Assembly: GCA_001312325.1 (NCBI GenBank)
Contig: BBDJ01000016.1
Coordinates: forward strand, 44,855-108,854
Origin: Lysinibacillus pakistanensis
Lineage (GTDB): Bacteria; Bacillota; Bacilli; Bacillales_A; Planococcaceae
DNA length: 64,000 nt
Direction: 5' to 3'
Part shown: positions 10,073-20,560 of the stretch, one piece after another
Position numbering within the stretch: position 1 is the first letter of the stretch
How the letters are laid out: every line of letters begins with the position of its first letter
Made by a program: the position numbers and the translations under genes
Notes under the pieces: model-generated
The model's database searches: none
Seen by the model: only the letters and a program-made list of their open reading frames with translations
What the model was told of the DNA's origin: nothing

Positions 10073-12262
10073 ACGAATCCCCGTCCTCTTGAATTTGAAT
10101 ATATATATGCATTCCTTCATTATGGTTGGAGGCAATGTTGATCTCACCATTAAATGCGCGAACACGCTCACGAATACCGTTTATACCCATGGAAGCTGAT
10201 GATTGCATTAAATCTTCGATATTACAGCCAATTCCATTATCATCGTAATATAGGATAAAACCATGTTGAATGGCTTGTAACTTTAATGATACCTCAGTGG
10301 CCTCAGCATGCTTTATCGCATTATTTAACAGTTCCTGTACTAGGCGATAAACAACTAAATGTAAGGTGACGTCCTGAAATTGGACACGTTCTATATGTGC
10401 ATTTAATAAAAAATCTGCCCGAATTTTGACCTTTTGTATTAATTTTTTTTAAAGCCATCTGTAATCCAAATGTGTCAAGTAAAGGAGGGCTTAGATTTTC
10501 GCAATATTCCCGTAAATCTTTTGTGGCATTCAGCAATTGCTCTCGAATATCTAATACCTTTTCTTTTTTTTATAATCGATGTTCCAGCAAGCACATCTAG
10601 CTCTCTCGCTAAATGAAGCTGTTCCTGTAAAATGGTGTCATGTAACTCTTGCGCTAAAATACTTTTTTTCTTTTTCGATAATATTCCACAATAATTTATC
10701 GAGCCAAGGTAGCTGTGTATCATTGGCATCCTGTATTTGTTGGATTTCTTGCACTAAATCTTCAATAAGTTTCAGATTATCAATAAACATGGAGACATAA
10801 AGTGAAAGTAACTCAAGCCAAAGTAGCTCTTCCTTTTGCAGGGAGTGTCTTATTTTTAAAACGACCTTTTCTTCACCAGCATCGTGTAGCAATAGTTGAA
10901 TCGTGCCCATTTTTTCAATAATCTCACCGCGAACGAATGGTACAACTTCTGTCTCGGTAGTAATCAAAAAGGCTGTTGTACCAAGTTTTTCGGTAATTTC
11001 ATATTTGAATAGATTTAATAATTCTTGTTGATTTTTTGCTTTTCCCATTCTGTTAACTGCAGCATATAAATTATGTACATAATTACCAGTGGAAGAAAAA
11101 AATAATTTTTCGGTATTTAAAATCAAGCTGCTCTTTTATATAGAAACTTGCTATGATAACAAGAAAAATAAGAATAAAGATACTTGTCATTGTAACAAGT
11201 GAAATATCCTTTAAAAATATTAAGGCTATGCTTGAAGTCAGTATTACGGCACTAAAAAAAAGCAAGGGTAGAATAATACCGAAATCGAGATAATTGATAT
11301 TCAATATCGAATAGTCGCTCATTCACTTGAATGAAAATAAAGGAGAATGGAATAAATAATAAAAATAGTGCAGCAAACTCCGCATGTAAAATGGTTCATG
11401 ACCCAATATTTCTGGTATTACAAAAAAAAGTAAAAAAGGTAAGAATGGTGTAATAAAGGCAATAGCAATTAGCCGGATTTTTGCTAGTTTTGTTCGTAAA
11501 TAACTTGTAAGTAATATATAGATAGCATAAAGGACAAGTCCAACAAATAGACCTAAAATAATAAAGGCAGTTAATTCTCTCAAACCTCGATTAAATAGTG
11601 CATAGACATAACAACAAAGAACCGCAAGTGGAAGGACATAAAGCCATTTCGTATCAAGATATCGCCATTCTATATGTAAGTAACGGAAATACAATTGTAA
11701 AAAGTGAATTAAAAGTACTAAACATAAAATGATGCCTATCCCTATTACTAGCATACCAATAAGATCTCCTCTAGCGGAAGCACCTGTACTAATATAAGCT
11801 AAAGAGCAGGTTAATAAAAATAGTGTTAACAGTTTCGTTTTTTTTATCTTTTCTATTATTCTTCCATAAATAGAAAGAAACCCCTAAGGAGAGTAAGAAA
11901 TAAAATATTGGAAAAATAATTTGCAAAAATAATTCCTCAGGTATATCTTGATGCTGAATTGTTATGGTATGAACAACGCCACTAGGCTTAATAAACGTTA
12001 ACTCTTTGGCACTTCTTGCGACAGAGTAATATTGAATGGAACTATTCTCCTGTGCAGGTTTCCCATCAAATGTCAGTAAAACATCACCTTTTTCAAGATT
12101 ATGTTGCTGTGCCCAATCAGGATAATAGAGATCAGCAATCACTAGTTGCCCACTAGATGCGTCCACCAAAATACCAATAAAAGGTGCCTTTATTGTTACT
12201 GCAAGTACATAAATTCCTAGTACTAAATATGCAATGAAAATACTATATGTCCATTTAATCAT
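10065..12262 (-). CDS. comP: ComP-like membrane sensor histidine kinase, frameshifted
   Basis: About 730 residues in order: one N-terminal membrane helix; an extracellular PDZ-like part (HNLEKGDVLLTFDGKPA); a run of about eight membrane helices; a cytoplasmic linker; a HisKA_3 domain with phosphorylated His in AQELHDTILQEQLHLAREL; and an HATPase with N-box LLNNAIKHAEA and G-box DDNGIGC...MGINGIRERVRAF. This order, length and the response regulator next to it match B. subtilis ComP. Frame breaks lie at homopolymers near 11838, 11330, 11100, 10665, 10570 and 10450. The stop overlaps the regulator start by eight bases. The usual comQ and comX are missing upstream. Confidence 0.8.
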
Positions 12263-12352
12263 CTAACTCTCTCATTTATTTTCATCGAATAATCTCCGTT
12301 TCATCAAATAGTATGCTATATATTATCCATAATAAATGATCATTATGGAATA

Positions 12353-12425
12353 CCGAAATCAGCTCTTTCGGAAAACCACTATTGCTTTTTCGGAATAACG
12401 AAATAGTCTTTTCGGTAAAAGCTAT
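12353..12425. promoter_or_regulatory. Three TTTCGG repeats at 22-bp spacing
   Basis: TTTCGG begins at 12366, 12388 and 12410, exactly 22 bp apart, each preceded by a T/C tract and followed by A-rich sequence. CCGAAA at 12353 and ACGAAA at 12398 add inverted half-sites. The block sits between the divergent comP-like gene and the 12470 gene, as a shared operator would. Confidence 0.5.
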
Positions 12426-12469
12426 GATAGTGTAAATCTAGCATATGTGACGGAAAGGGGGAGCATTGC

Positions 12470-13435
12470 GTGAAAAAGTGCGGATTGTCACTAATCCTGT
12501 TTTTCCTAGTCGCCATAATGTTGTATCCAATGACAGCTATTGCTAATGCCTTTGAAAAAGATAAGGTTGAAGTTGATATTTGCATTATCGGAAGTGATAA
12601 TCATTTTGTTTATAAAATACCTAAGCGATTACATAAAGATAAGCCTTATGTTGAGATGAGAAATAAGATTGAATCCACATTAGCAAGTCATTGGAAGGTA
12701 GAAGATGCTCATTATGAAGCGAACCAGTCAGAAGTTGCGTATACTTTCTTCATTCAAGATTTATTTCAAGAAAAGCAAAGTGGGCAAATGAAAGTAGCAA
12801 TTCCATATAGTATCCTAGTAGGAATGTTTGGTGAAGATGAAGCCATTGAATTACGTATTTTAGCTAGTAAATTAACGAATTGGAAAGTCAATGCAAATGA
12901 TTGGGCAGCATTCGGGTTCGTAGCACCTCTCACGCTTTTAAGTGATCAGGAATATGTCTATGAGGGAGCTGTCTACGAGCTTTTACAGCAGCGGGTAGGC
13001 CATTTTGATGGAACCGTCATGAAAGGTCAATTGGTGCTCAATAGTGTTATCTATTTTAGTTTTATTTTAGTGCAATTATTGACTTGTATAATAATGTCAA
13101 GACGCTTGAAAAAGAGAATCATTAAAGATCCAGAAAATATGCATCAGTTCCGAAAGTTAAATTATCTGTATCAAATAATCCCATTAATGGTAATCATTGC
13201 ACAAATTGTATTTTTAGTGATGTCTGGGCTGTTGACTGCATTTGGTCTTTATTTTAATCCAGGCATTGATTTATTATTTATTGTTGGACCGATTTTATTG
13301 AATATTATTTTGCTGCCTACATTTTTCGTTACAACTGAAAGTGAAATCTCTAAAGAGTTAAATAATTTTTTTAGATTCAGGTATGTAAATATTGAAGTTG
13401 TTTTTTCTTTTTGCCCGACCAAACAGGGTTATTAG
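12470..13435 (+). CDS. Hypothetical membrane protein divergent from comP
   Basis: About 321 residues from GTG 12470 behind AAAGGGGGAG. It has an N-terminal signal or anchor (GLSLILFFLVAIMLYPMTAIANA). An extracellular domain of about 165 residues follows, then three or four membrane helices (VIYFSFILVQLLTCIIM, LMVIIAQIVFLVMSGLLTAF, LLFIVGPILLNIILLPTFF). The final residues after 13368 may be shifted by a T-run. No family recognised. Divergent promoter position and the shared repeat block suggest it may be a target or partner of the two-component system; that is inference. Confidence 0.65.
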   Translation: MKKCGLSLILFFLVAIMLYPMTAIANAFEKDKVEVDICIIGSDNHFVYKIPKRLHKDKPYVEMRNKIESTLASHWKVEDAHYEANQSEVAYTFFIQDLFQEKQSGQMKVAIPYSILVGMFGEDEAIELRILASKLTNWKVNANDWAAFGFVAPLTLLSDQEYVYEGAVYELLQQRVGHFDGTVMKGQLVLNSVIYFSFILVQLLTCIIMSRRLKKRIIKDPENMHQFRKLNYLYQIIPLMVIIAQIVFLVMSGLLTAFGLYFNPGIDLLFIVGPILLNIILLPTFFVTTESEISKELNNFFRFRYVNIEVVFSFCPTKQGY

Positions 13436-13481
13436 ATGTTATAATGGTCAACAGCAAACGTGAAGGAGCTGTTGAGAAACG

Positions 13482-14460
13482 ATGACGCATCCAGAAACTG
13501 CGTATTTACATTTACTACAACATATATTAGAGAATGGCATTAAAAAGGAAGATCGTACAGGGACAGGGACATATAGTGTATTTGGCCATCAAATGCGTTT
13601 TGATCTCAGTAAGGGCTTTCCGCTGTTAACGACAAAACGTATTCCGTTTAAACTTGTGGCTAGTGAGTTACTTTGGTTTATTAAAGGTGATACTAATATT
13701 CGATATCTATTACAGAATAATAATCATATTTGGGATGAGTGGGCCTTTAAAAAAATGGATTGAATCTGATGACTATTCTGGTCCTGATATGACCGATTTT
13801 GGTAGACGGTGTTTAATAGATGAATCATTTAACGTGATTTATCAAAAAGAACTGGCATCATTTTGTGAGCGCGTATTATCAGACGATGAATTTGCACGCA
13901 AATATGGGGAACTGGGGAATGTCTACGGCAAGCAATGGCGCAATTGGACAACATCTACAGGGGAGAGCCTTGATCAATTGCAGGATGTAATCCATCAAAT
14001 TAAACATAATCCTGATTCAAGACGTATCATTGTCAATGCTTGGAATCCAGAAGATGTGATTGATGCAGGAGCAAAAGGCAGTAAAGCGGCATTACCTCCA
14101 TGTCATGTGATGTTCCAATTTTATGTAGCTGATGGTAAGTTGAGCTGTCAATTGATGCAAAGAAGTCTGGATACACTATTAGGTTGTCCATTTAATATTG
14201 CTTCCTACGCATTATTGACACATTTAATTGCGCATGAGTGTGGATTAGAAGTTGGCGAGTTTATTCATAGCATTGGGGATGCTCATATATATATAAATCA
14301 CGTGGAGCAAGTAAAAGAGCAGCTTTCTCGTGAACCAAAGGACCTACCAACCTTGAAAATTAATCCGAATAAAACGTCAATTTTTGATATAGAGCTTGAA
14401 GATTTAACAATTGAGGGCTATAACCCGCATCCAGCAATTAAAGCACCCATAGCCGTATAA
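13482..14460 (+). CDS. thyA: Thymidylate synthase (frameshifted)
   Basis: Makes dTMP from dUMP using methylene-tetrahydrofolate. The start is ATG 13482 after AAGGAG. The frame breaks at the A-run near 13751; rejoined it reads [15 protein letters not shown]. The catalytic Cys lies in [13 protein letters not shown]; dUMP-binding [18 protein letters not shown] and the terminal [14 protein letters not shown] are intact. The length of about 325 residues includes an insertion of about 50 residues after residue 90, as known for the Lactobacillus casei enzyme. dfrA, its usual B. subtilis neighbour, lies 17 kb away here. Confidence 0.95.
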
Positions 14461-14464
14461 CTAT

Positions 14465-14494
14465 AACAGCAGCCGATTTGGTTGCTGTTTTTTT
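14465..14494 (+). terminator. thyA terminator
   Basis: Hairpin AACAGCAGCC / GGTTGCTGTT followed by seven T residues, starting four bases after the thyA stop. Confidence 0.85.
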
Positions 14495-14661
14495 AGAATT
14501 TAATTTTCCTGAAAAAGGTAAAATATTAGAATAATTCACCAAATGTTTCAAAAGAGAGTTTTCCATTATATTGAATATGGCAATTATAGGATATATACTA
14601 AAATTAGTTATAAGTACTAAGAAATCTTTAGGGTTCAAATAAAAATGTAGAGGTGAATAGT

Positions 14662-14860
14662 ATGAGGAAATCAATGATGTTTCAAATAGATGAAAGAGGT
14701 GAAAAACAACGTAGAAGGAAGTTGACTATCCATTCACCTCAACCAGAAAAAAAATGCTATTGAACAACATGAGCAATCCTACATCTCTACAAAATTAACA
14801 CAGGAGCAAATTAAGAAAATGATGCAGGTAATTGATGAAATTCGTCTTAGACGATTATGA
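14662..14860 (+). CDS. Small hypothetical protein
   Basis: About 65 residues from ATG 14662 behind AGAGGTGAA. The frame breaks at the eight-base A-run near 14753. It is strongly charged (DERGEKQRRRKL) and ends with a helix TKLTQEQIKKMMQVIDEI. Cytosolic; family not recognised. It sits alone between thyA and the next small gene. Confidence 0.5.
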
Positions 14861-14913
14861 TATATTATAAATAAAGCGCTTTCTAAGCTATAATAGCCTA
14901 GGAGGTGTTTTAG

Positions 14914-15120
14914 ATGAACGTAATATTTGTAGAAACATTTACAGGTACAGAGCTTTTACAAATGGTGTCACAGGATGTAGCAGGCATATTAGCAGCAGCA
15001 CAAGGAGAGAGTGTAACATTCCCATTAGGTCACTTTAAGTATGAATTTCATAACCTAGATTTTTATGAGGAAGACGGAGAAATCCGACAAGAGCTAGTTA
15101 TTTACGTAAAGAAAATTTAA
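14914..15120 (+). CDS. Small hypothetical protein
   Basis: 68 residues from ATG 14914 behind TAGGAGGTG, an excellent ribosome site. Acidic, no membrane segment, predicted alpha/beta (VIFVETFTGTELLQMV, YEFHNLDFYEEDGEIRQEL). No family recognised. Uninterrupted and well translated by its signals, so probably real. Confidence 0.65.
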   Translation: MNVIFVETFTGTELLQMVSQDVAGILAAAQGESVTFPLGHFKYEFHNLDFYEEDGEIRQELVIYVKKI

Positions 15121-15217
15121 TGCTGAACTTCAATCTGTTTTTTTATTCGAGAGAAAAGAATAAGATGCATTTTAAAAGGAAAAAAAATAAAAACAGGTGT
15201 TAAATAAAGCAATTTTC

Positions 15218-15254
15218 TTGCCTTTTTTTGATACCTGTAACTATAATAGTTACA
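15218..15254 (+). promoter_or_regulatory. Promoter with Rrf2-type operator (site 1)
   Basis: A near-perfect 19-bp dyad, TGTAACTATAATAGTTACA, at 15236-15254. It contains a TATAAT -10 box at 15242-15247; a weak -35 (TTGCCT) starts at 15218. It is immediately upstream of the Rrf2 regulator gene, so autoregulation is likely. Confidence 0.7.
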
Positions 15255-15270
15255 ACAGGTGGTGATACAT

Positions 15271-15685
15271 ATGGTGAACAGTCGATTTTCGGTAGCGATC
15301 CATATACTTTCGCTCATTGCAACAACATCTGATAAAAGTCAGCTAACCTCTGATTTTATGGCAGGAAGTGTCAATACCAATCCAGTTGTAGTAAGACGCA
15401 TGATTGGTACCCTCAAAAAAAGCAGGATTGCTGTCATCACAAACAGGCATCGCTGGTTATGAGCTATTAGTAGAGCCAAGAGATTTAACATTATTGGCTA
15501 TCTATCAGGCAATTGATGGGCCCGAGCAACTTTTTGCGATTCATGATGAGCCAAATCCAGCCTGTATGGTAGGGCGAAAAATCCAACATACGTTGGAGGG
15601 TGTTTATACATCTATTTGGCATGCAATGGAAGAACAGTTACAAGCACAAACTTTACAGGATGTGCTAGATCAACTTCGTCTTTAA
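15271..15685 (+). CDS. Rrf2 family transcriptional regulator (YwnA-like)
   Basis: About 137 residues from ATG 15271, with AGGTGG upstream. An N-terminal winged helix is visible: SRFSVAIHILSLIA, then SVNTNPVVVRRMIGTLKKAGLLSSQTGIAGYEL, the Rrf2 recognition helix and wing. The frame breaks at the A-run near 15416. The C-terminal half has one Cys (PNPACMVG) rather than the three-Cys iron-sulfur set of IscR, so it is the YwnA subtype. It shares a 19-bp dyad with the next gene, as in the B. subtilis ywnA-ywnB pair. Confidence 0.85.
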
Positions 15686-15702
15686 ACGAAGTCGATCTTT
15701 TG
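15672..15702 (+). terminator. Weak terminator after Rrf2 gene
   Basis: Hairpin AACTTCGT / ACGAAGT overlapping the stop codon, followed by CGATCTTTT. It would give the reductase gene its own promoter. Confidence 0.5.
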
Positions 15703-15711
15703 TACTCTACC

Positions 15712-15730
15712 TGTAACTTAAATAGTTACA
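15712..15730 (+). promoter_or_regulatory. Rrf2-type operator (site 2)
   Basis: TGTAACTTAAATAGTTACA, a 19-bp dyad with the same arms as site 1, located 24 bases before the reductase start codon. Confidence 0.7.
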
Positions 15731-15754
15731 ACTATAAACTAGGAGGAACACATA

Positions 15755-16384
15755 ATGAAAATTGGTGTAATTGGAGCAACAGGGAAGGCAGGACAAAGAA
15801 TAGTAGAGGAAGCATTACAACGTGGTCATGAAGTAACAGCCATCGTACGCTCTGCATCGAAAGTAGCAGCTAATATCCCTGTTATGGAGAAAGACGTATT
15901 TGCCTTAACGCAAGAGGATGTAAAAGGCTTTGATGTTGTTATTAATGCGTTTGGCGCTCCGTTTGGTCAGGAAGAATTACATGTAAAAGTAGGTCGTCAT
16001 TTAATTGATATTCTAACTGGCATAGATACAAAATTATTTGTTGTTGGTGGAGCGGGCAGTTTGTTTGTAGACCCAGAAAAAACTACGCGCGTAATGGATA
16101 CACCAGACTTTCCTGAAATGTTTTATGCAACAGCTAAAAACCAAGGTGAAAATCTACTTGATTTACAACAATCTGCAATTACTTGGACATTTTTAAGTCC
16201 ATCTGCATTCTTTGATCCAGAAGGTCCAAGAACAGGAAGCTACAAAGCAGGTGCTGACCATTTATTAGTGAATGCTGCTGGTGAAAGCTATGTAAGCTAT
16301 GCGGATTATGCAATAGCTGTAATAGATGAAATTGAAAATCCAACTCATAAAAATAGTCGTTTTACTGTAACTTCAGATAAATAA
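15755..16384 (+). CDS. NAD(P)-dependent oxidoreductase, YwnB-like
   Basis: 209-residue Rossmann-fold protein of the NmrA/atypical short-chain dehydrogenase group. The nucleotide-binding motif is IGVIGATGKAGQRIVEEALQRGHEVTAIVR at the extreme N-terminus (residues 2-31). WTFLSPSAFFDPEGPRTGSY and YVSYADYAIAVIDEI are typical of YwnB-type proteins. Start ATG 15755 behind TAGGAGG. Probably induced when the neighbouring Rrf2 repressor is inactivated, since both carry the same operator. The substrate is unknown. Confidence 0.87.
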   Translation: MKIGVIGATGKAGQRIVEEALQRGHEVTAIVRSASKVAANIPVMEKDVFALTQEDVKGFDVVINAFGAPFGQEELHVKVGRHLIDILTGIDTKLFVVGGAGSLFVDPEKTTRVMDTPDFPEMFYATAKNQGENLLDLQQSAITWTFLSPSAFFDPEGPRTGSYKAGADHLLVNAAGESYVSYADYAIAVIDEIENPTHKNSRFTVTSDK

Positions 16385-16465
16385 AAAAGAAAGTGCGGGA
16401 TTTATTGGAAAGGTTTTTACTTGCCTCTTTTTTTATGACATTCACCACTTAATGCGGAAAAATGG

Positions 16466-16494
16466 ACCGAGCGTATAGAATGCGCTCGGTTTTT
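16466..16494 (+). terminator. Terminator
   Basis: Hairpin ACCGAGCG / CGCTCGGT followed by TTTTT, ending the reductase transcript and lying 115 bases before aspA. Confidence 0.8.
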
Positions 16495-16609
16495 AGCGAA
16501 TAATTTACTTTTTTTAAAGGATTTTTTTATTTTACAGAAAAATGACTGTTTACAATCCGCCATTAATTAGCTACTATCAAGTGTGAGTATTGCATAAAAG
16601 GAGACGACA

Positions 16610-18032
16610 ATGATGTCAACACAACGTATAGAAAAAGATTTTTTAGGTGAACGAGTATTACCAGCAAATGCTTATTATGGGATTCAAACGCTACGTGCGA
16701 CTGAAAACTTTCCTATTACAGGCTACACAATTCACTCTGCTTTAATTAAAGCAATGGGGATTGTTAAAAAAAGCAGCAGCATTGAGCAATATGGAAGTAC
16801 ACCTATTATCAAAAGAAATTGGTGAGGCAATTGTCGAAGCAGCACAAGAAGTGATAGATGGAAAATGGGATGCAGAATTTATTGTAGACCCAATCCAGGG
16901 CGGTGCAGGTACATCGATCAACATGAATGCCAATGAAGTAATTGCAAACCGTGCCCTAGAAATTTTAGGGAAAGAAAAAGGGGACTATCAATCAATCAGT
17001 CCAAATAGCCATGTGAATATGTCCCAATCAACAAATGATGCTTTCCCAACAGCTATTCATATTGCTGTTTTAAATTTAATAGATGAATTACTGCTAACGA
17101 TGGATAATATGCAAGCGGTATTCCATCAAAAAGCGGAGCAATTTGCGCATGTAATTAAGATGGGACGAACACATTTACAAGACGCAGTGCCAATTCGATT
17201 AGGACAAGAGTTCGAAGCTTACTGCCGTGTGATCAACCGTGATATTGTACGTATCCGTCAAACTCGCCCAAATTTATATGATGTGAATATGGGCGCGACA
17301 GCAGTTGGTACAGGTTTAAATGCATTCCCGGATTACATTAAGTCTGTCGATGAGCATCTTGCTGAAATTTCAGGATTACCGTTAAAAGGTGCAACTCATT
17401 TAGTAGACGCTACACAAAATACGGATGCTTATACAGAAGTGTCTGGCGCATTAAAAATCTGTATGATTAACATGTCTAAAATTGCGAATGACCTTCGCTT
17501 AATGGCTTCAGGGCCACGTGCCGGCTTAGGAGAGATTATCTTACCAGCTCGCCAACCGGGATCTTCCATAATGCCAGGTAAGGTAAATCCAGTAATGCCA
17601 GAAGTTTTAAATCAAGTTGCCTTCCAGGTAATCGGCAATGATCAAACAATTTCTCTAGCTTCTGAAGCTGGTCAATTAGAATTAAACGTGATGGAGCCTG
17701 TATTAGTATTTAACCTAATTCAATCCATCAGCATTATGAATAATGTATTCCGTGCGTTTACTGAAAACTGCTTAAAAGATATTGAAGCAAATGAAGAGCG
17801 TATGAAGGAGTATGTAGAGAAAAGTGTTGGTGTCCTAACGGCTGTTAATCCACATATCGGCTATGAAGTGGCTGCTCGTCTAGCACGTGAAGCAATCCTA
17901 TCAGGTCGTTCAATTCGTGATTTATGTTTAGAAGCTGGCGTACTAACAACTGAACAATTAGATTTAATTTTAGACCCTTATGAAATGACACACCCTGGTA
18001 TTGCAGGATCAAGCATTATGAAATTGAAATAA
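16610..18032 (+). CDS. aspA: Aspartate ammonia-lyase AspA (frameshifted)
   Basis: Converts L-aspartate to fumarate and ammonia. About 474 residues from ATG 16610 (or 16613) after AAAAGGAG. The frame breaks at the seven-base A-run near 16769 (VKKAAALSN when rejoined). Fumarase/aspartase signature GSSIMPGKVNP is intact; so are SQSTNDAFPTA and GRTHLQDAVPIRLGQEF of the active site. Residues match aspartase better than fumarase C (RIEKDFLGERVLPANAYYGIQT). Monocistronic, with its own terminator. Confidence 0.95.
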
Positions 18033-18044
18033 TAGATTTTAGAG

Positions 18045-18076
18045 AGCACTTTGCCAAGCGTAAAGTGCTTTTTTTA
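18045..18076 (+). terminator. aspA terminator
   Basis: Hairpin AGCACTTT / AAAGTGCT followed by seven T residues, 13 bases after the aspA stop. Confidence 0.88.
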
Positions 18077-18199
18077 TCTTGATTCAGCACATTTTAACTG
18101 TACGAAAGCGAAGAGTCATGCATAGATACTCCCATCTTTATAGGTGATGAGGTGATTCTTTCCTTTTTAGTGCGGGTACAAATGCCCGCTATAATAGAG

Positions 18200-18342
18200 A
18201 AACTAAGGTAAAGAACTCCACATCTTGTTAAAACGCCTTAGTACCAACATCAAAGTTGACCTAAAAGCCCTGACGGATGTCACGAATTTTGAAGAGAGTT
18301 TTTCGAGTGAGCTCGAAAATCCAGACACAATTGCACTGTGAT
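18200..18342 (+). pseudogene. Possible MarR-type C-terminal remnant (copy A)
   Basis: An open stretch GKELHILLKRLSTNIKVDL then KALTDVTNFEESFSSELEN ends in TGA near 18342 and lacks any start region. Its last 70 bases resemble 60299-60362. Both could be relics of a MarR-like C-terminus, but this rests on weak similarity. Confidence 0.3.
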
Positions 18343-18453
18343 GTAATTGTTATGACTTAAATCTTACAATAGAGGGGCCTTTTTCTGTGAATCGAAGGAA
18401 AATTCAACTATAATAACTACATTGGAATATTATTATAGTAGGGGGAAATTAGT

Positions 18454-19701
18454 ATGAGTTTAGGAAAAAGAAGTATAATTGGTTTTTCTGCTTTAAATGT
18501 TCTTATGATTATTATTTTAGTCATAGACCTAGCAAATGTTACATCATTGGATTGGTTATCTACATTATTAACAATACTAGGGATTGCAATGACACTTTCC
18601 TATATTGTCTATGTACAGTATAAAATTATTAAACCCATCAACCAATTAGCAGCATCTGCTCAGGCAATTGCAGAGGGAAATTTGCATACTGCTCCTATTG
18701 AAGTGAATTCCAATGATGAAATTTCATCGTTAACAAAAGCATTCTTAGAGATGAAAGAACAATTACAAATTATCACACAAAAAAATTGCCAATAGCTCTT
18801 CAGACTTATCTGCCAGTATAGAGGAGCTATCTGCCAGTACAAATGAAATTACGATGGCTGTTGATGAAGTCGATTCTCAAATGGAAAAAAACGTCAGATA
18901 GACTTAAGCATGTAGCCCAATCGGCCAATGAAAGTGCGGTGGCGATGCAAGAAACAGCTGATGGCATTGAACGAATAACTGTGGCAACACAAGATGTTTT
19001 TGACCATGCAAAGGAAGCGAATGATGTTGCCGGTAACGGTGCAGAAATTTTACATGTGGCTAAAAATCAGATGCAATTTATCTCGAACTCAACTGAAAAA
19101 ACAAGTCAATTAATGCAACAGTTAACAAATAAAATGATGGATATTAAATCCATGATTGATATGATAACAACCATTACAGATCAAACCAATTTACTAGCAT
19201 TAAATGCAGCGATTGAAGCAGCACGAGCTGGGGAGCATGGTCAGGGTTTTGCGGTGGTAGCAGAGGAAGTTCGGAAGTTGGCAGAGCAATCCAAACACTC
19301 AGCACATCAAATTGTTGAGCTAGTAGTTGGAATTGAAAATGATACGACACAGGTTGCATCATCGGTTGAAGAGGATTTAAAAAAATGTTCAGCAAGGTGT
19401 CTATGTCATTGATGAAGCAACAAAATCATTTGGTACGATATCTCAACATGTAAGTAAAATGACGAGTCAACTGGAGGATATATCTGCTACGGCTGAGGAG
19501 CTTTCAGGTAGTGCTATTGAAGTAACGAAATCAGTTATGACAATAGCTTCTGGAATGGATAATTTATCACATTATACAGAAGTTGTTCTACAATCAGTAG
19601 ATGAGCAAAGTGCCTCCATGCAAGCAGTCAATACAGTATCACAAGATTTATGTGTGCAAGCAGAAAATTTACAAAAGCTTACACAGCGATTCAAGGCATA
19701 A
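18454..19701 (+). CDS. Methyl-accepting chemotaxis protein (frameshifted)
   Basis: About 414 residues from ATG 18454 behind TAGGGGGAAA. Two membrane helices close together ([33 protein letters not shown]) with no large extracellular domain. A HAMP domain follows ([19 protein letters not shown]) and then a long coiled coil. The signalling tip is standard: [22 protein letters not shown] and [15 protein letters not shown]. Three frame breaks lie at A-runs near 18783, 18890 and 19384. The missing sensor domain suggests it reports cytoplasmic or membrane state. It transmits to CheA/CheW. Confidence 0.9.
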
Positions 19702-19810
19702 TCATGTAATCTTAGAAAAAAAATCAAATAACCCACATGTTTAAGAAGCATGAATTGTTGATACTTTGTACATGACAATTTATCAAAGACGTTATAAATA
19801 ATATGTAACA

Positions 19811-19852
19811 TAGCCTAGGCTCAAAATTAATGTTGAGCCTAGGCTATTTGTG
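19811..19852 (+). terminator. Chemoreceptor gene terminator
   Basis: Strong hairpin with 14-base arms TAGCCTAGGCTCAA / TTGAGCCTAGGCTA and a short T-rich tail. Confidence 0.75.
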
Positions 19853-19950
19853 TTTCCATTAAAATTAGGCTTAAATCGATCTTTTATAAGCATTCATTGC
19901 CGAAGTATATTGGAATACTTTAGGGTTGACTAGTCCCTTACGTAAATCCA

Positions 19951-20211
19951 TCATCCTAATTGTCCCATTCTATTCAGTAAAGGAATCAACCAATTACCAC
20001 TTGGTGCACCTTGTAACACTTTAATTTGATCGGATGATAACTCTGAAACTTTATTCGCGTCAATAGGTTCTTTTGCATTTTCTATCGTTTCTTGAAAAGC
20101 TTTCGTATCAACTCTATACATATTTTCGACAACTTTTTCAGTAAAACCTTTGTATCCGTAAGCTCCTCGAAGGATTGCTAACCTTATACTCATTTCTTCC
20201 ATAGAAATCAT
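19951..20211 (-). CDS. Small hypothetical protein
   Basis: 86 residues from ATG 20211, with GGGAGGTG upstream; GTG 20223 is an alternative start. Helical and soluble (MEEMSIRLAILRGAYGY, TKAFQETIENAKEP, SSDQIKVLQGAPSG). No family recognised. It ends near the chemoreceptor terminator and is read against that gene. Confidence 0.55.
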   Translation of the reverse strand: MISMEEMSIRLAILRGAYGYKGFTEKVVENMYRVDTKAFQETIENAKEPIDANKVSELSSDQIKVLQGAPSGNWLIPLLNRMGQLG

Positions 20212-20315
20212 TTTTAAATACACCTCCCTTCAAAGGATTCCTAAATTATAAATGTGGAATATTTAAAGTTCTTTCAAAGGTATTCCATGGGTAATTTTCA
20301 GAAGTAGATCTAAAC

Positions 20316-20560
20316 TTATAATAATACAGAAGTTCCACTTGAGATTTTTAAGTCTGAATTAAAAGTTACTGTATGATAAAACCCATCTATAATTCTGTCA
20401 TTATTAAAATCTAAGGAAGCAACATTTATTTTATAATCACGATTTTTATAGGTAATATTTACATAAGGATATCATCGGATTAAATGAAAAAACATCGATA
20501 TATCCCTTTGATTTTCCAATTTTTATTCTAGTATTCTTTGTGATATAATTAAAAAAATTG
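20316..20560 (-). pseudogene. Decayed C-terminal gene fragment
   Basis: Minus-strand reading gives RIKIGKSKGYIDVFSFNP, a frame break near 20476, then YVNITYKNRDYKINVASLDF and DRIIDGFYHTVTFNSDLK before TAA at 20316-20318. No start or N-terminal part is recognisable upstream. It looks like the tail of a beta-rich extracellular or stalk-domain protein. The rest of 20224-20760 shows no gene. Confidence 0.4.
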
